This document shows, in pieces, positions 62,765 to 64,000 of a stretch of 64,000 bases of DNA. Position numbers and translations under genes: made by a program. The notes under the pieces were generated by a model that had not been told where the DNA came from, ran no database searches, and saw only the letters and a list, made by a program, of their open reading frames with translations. The stretch comes from Halictus rubicundus (Eukaryota > Arthropoda > Insecta > Hymenoptera > Halictidae). Numbering within the stretch: the first letter of the stretch is position 1; every line of letters starts with the position of its first letter. The DNA lies in NCBI RefSeq assembly GCF_050948215.1, contig NC_135164.1, positions 9,119,116 to 9,183,115 on the forward strand, read 5' to 3'.

Positions 62765-63370
62765 GCGACGCCGACGGCAATGTTATTCGAGCCGCTCGAC
62801 TCGTTTCTCCTCTGCAAAATGATCCGAGGGCAGGTCGGGCGGCCTCGAATACCGCGTTCGAGACTGCAGCCAATTCCGAGTCCCTGTTCGGAACTCCTCT
62901 CTTTCCCCCGAAACCGTAAACCGTTCATTCTTTCTCGGCGAACCGCTCTCTTTTCTCCGAGCGACTCTGCGGCAACCCGCGTGTAGAGGGTTGCTCGACC
63001 GTGCAGCTGTTTAACGCGCGTTCGCCAACTTTCCCCGGGGAAGAAACGAGCCAACTTTTAACCGATCTCCCAAACTTCTGTTTGATTAACAAAAACCAAC
63101 GGAAACTCGTAATCTTGGCCGGAGCAACTCGATCCGTATGCCGGCCGAGACCGATCGGAAATTCTTGATCGGACAAAGTTACGCGAACACGGCTAAAGCA
63201 TACAGAGCGACGACGGCTGCGGCGGCGGCGTCGACGACCATGTTGGGAAATTAAAAACATCGTGCATAGAAGCTAATCCCGTGGCAGGGATCCTTTGAAC
63301 ACCCGATAGACTAGCTTCGTCCCTCTTCCCTTCGCCGGTTTCCGTCTACGAGTCTGCGGTCCTACGAGGA

Positions 63371-63416
63371 TGCACATTGCACACGGCACATGGCAGACGG
63401 CACACGGCATACGGCC
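63371..63416 (+). repeat. Imperfect (GGCACAC)n repeat
   Basis: About six heptamer-like units (GCACATT, GCACACG, GCACATG, GCAGACG, GCACACG, GCATACG). Confidence 0.8.
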
Positions 63417-63606
63417 TGCGCAAAGTCGATCGTCCGTGTATCGGACATCTTAAGCCACGATATTAGGCGGAAGCGACGACGGAGAAAGAGAACGAACGTG
63501 CGAGCGAGCGAGGCGACAGAATCGGGGAGAGAACAGGCAGAAATGCAGACACAGGAACTCCAAGAACTAGAGGAGGGTGTCGGTGGAAAGGGACGAGGCG
63601 GGAAGG

Positions 63607-63640
63607 AGAGAGCGAGAGAGAGAGAGAGAGAGAGAAAGAG
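63607..63640 (+). repeat. (GA)n array
   Basis: About fifteen GA units. An imperfect (GGGAAA)n purine tract follows at 63776-63812. Confidence 0.9.
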
Positions 63641-64000
63641 ACTCGTTTCCGAGAGCAGCGGTGCCCGAGTCGAAGCACCCTCCGGACACCCTCCATTTGT
63701 CCCTACCATTCCCTCCCTTAGGCTTCCGCTATCTCACGACCGACGCATCGTCCTGCAGAACGAAAGACAGACGGAGAAAGGGAAAGAGAAAGGGAAAGAG
63801 ACGGAGAAGGGACGATCGATCTTCCAGGATGCCAGTCGTACCGAGGACCGATTGAAAAGCTTCTGATTCGTGACTCGAGGCGAGAAATCTTGACTGGGTG
63901 AGAGAGGAGCGATCGGTCAACGAGCTACAAAGGCGGACGCGAACGGAAAGCGATTTTTAAAACCGACGGATCTTGCCCGCCTCGTTACCGAATATGCTCC

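Larger units (their letters stand above)
61912..64000. other. No gene seen; low-complexity tail of the window
   Basis: Pyrimidine-rich (62300-62510) and purine-rich (63470-63650, 63776-63812) tracts and short tandem repeats. If the candidate exon at 61800 is real, this would be intron sequence. Confidence 0.5.

Overview
This window looks like non-coding eukaryotic nuclear DNA, most likely from an insect and probably a hymenopteran (bee, ant or wasp). That placement is inference. It rests on: a GC- and CpG-rich background with no CpG depletion, in which short TCGCG/CGAT-type words alternate with AATTAATT-type words; frequent (CT)n/(GA)n, (AT)n and short GC-rich tandem repeats; insect-style GATA and homeodomain motifs; and the absence of operons, ribosome-binding sites or dense ORFs. 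No gene was recognised that could fix the species.

I found no gene that I can name. There is no recognisable protein domain, no chain of exons with consistent splice sites, no tRNA, rRNA or known microRNA, no intact transposon and no CRISPR array. The many long open frames (up to about 314 codons) are Arg/Ser/Pro-rich, overlap one another on both strands and run through microsatellites. This is what stop-poor, CG-rich non-coding DNA produces. The window is best read as an intergenic stretch or the inside of one or more very long introns.

Layout. From 1 to 12 kb: GC-rich single-copy DNA with short tandem repeats, a G-quadruplex-type pentamer array (6.8 kb), a diverged 31-bp repeat pair (7.57 and 7.99 kb) and two long CT arrays. 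From 12 to 28 kb: more of the same, with a 32-bp alternating purine-pyrimidine tract (23.57 kb) and a short hairpin (22.87 kb). From 28.4 to 30.3 kb: a CCAAT/CRE-like inverted motif pair, a GATA inverted repeat and a 56-bp AT array. From 36.7 to 44.4 kb: an inverted homeodomain-site pair, a G4 motif, a purine-to-pyrimidine strand switch and a GATA/homeodomain cluster (44.05-44.38 kb). From 47 to 58 kb: palindromes, decamer and hexamer arrays and a plausible TATA+Inr core promoter (56.71 kb). From 61.4 to 61.9 kb: a block whose translations look less random than elsewhere, including the best single candidate exon (61800-61911, + strand).

If the window does anything as a unit, the most economical reading is cis-regulatory DNA around a developmental gene whose exons lie mostly outside it. 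That is inference, testable by cross-species alignment and RNA-seq.
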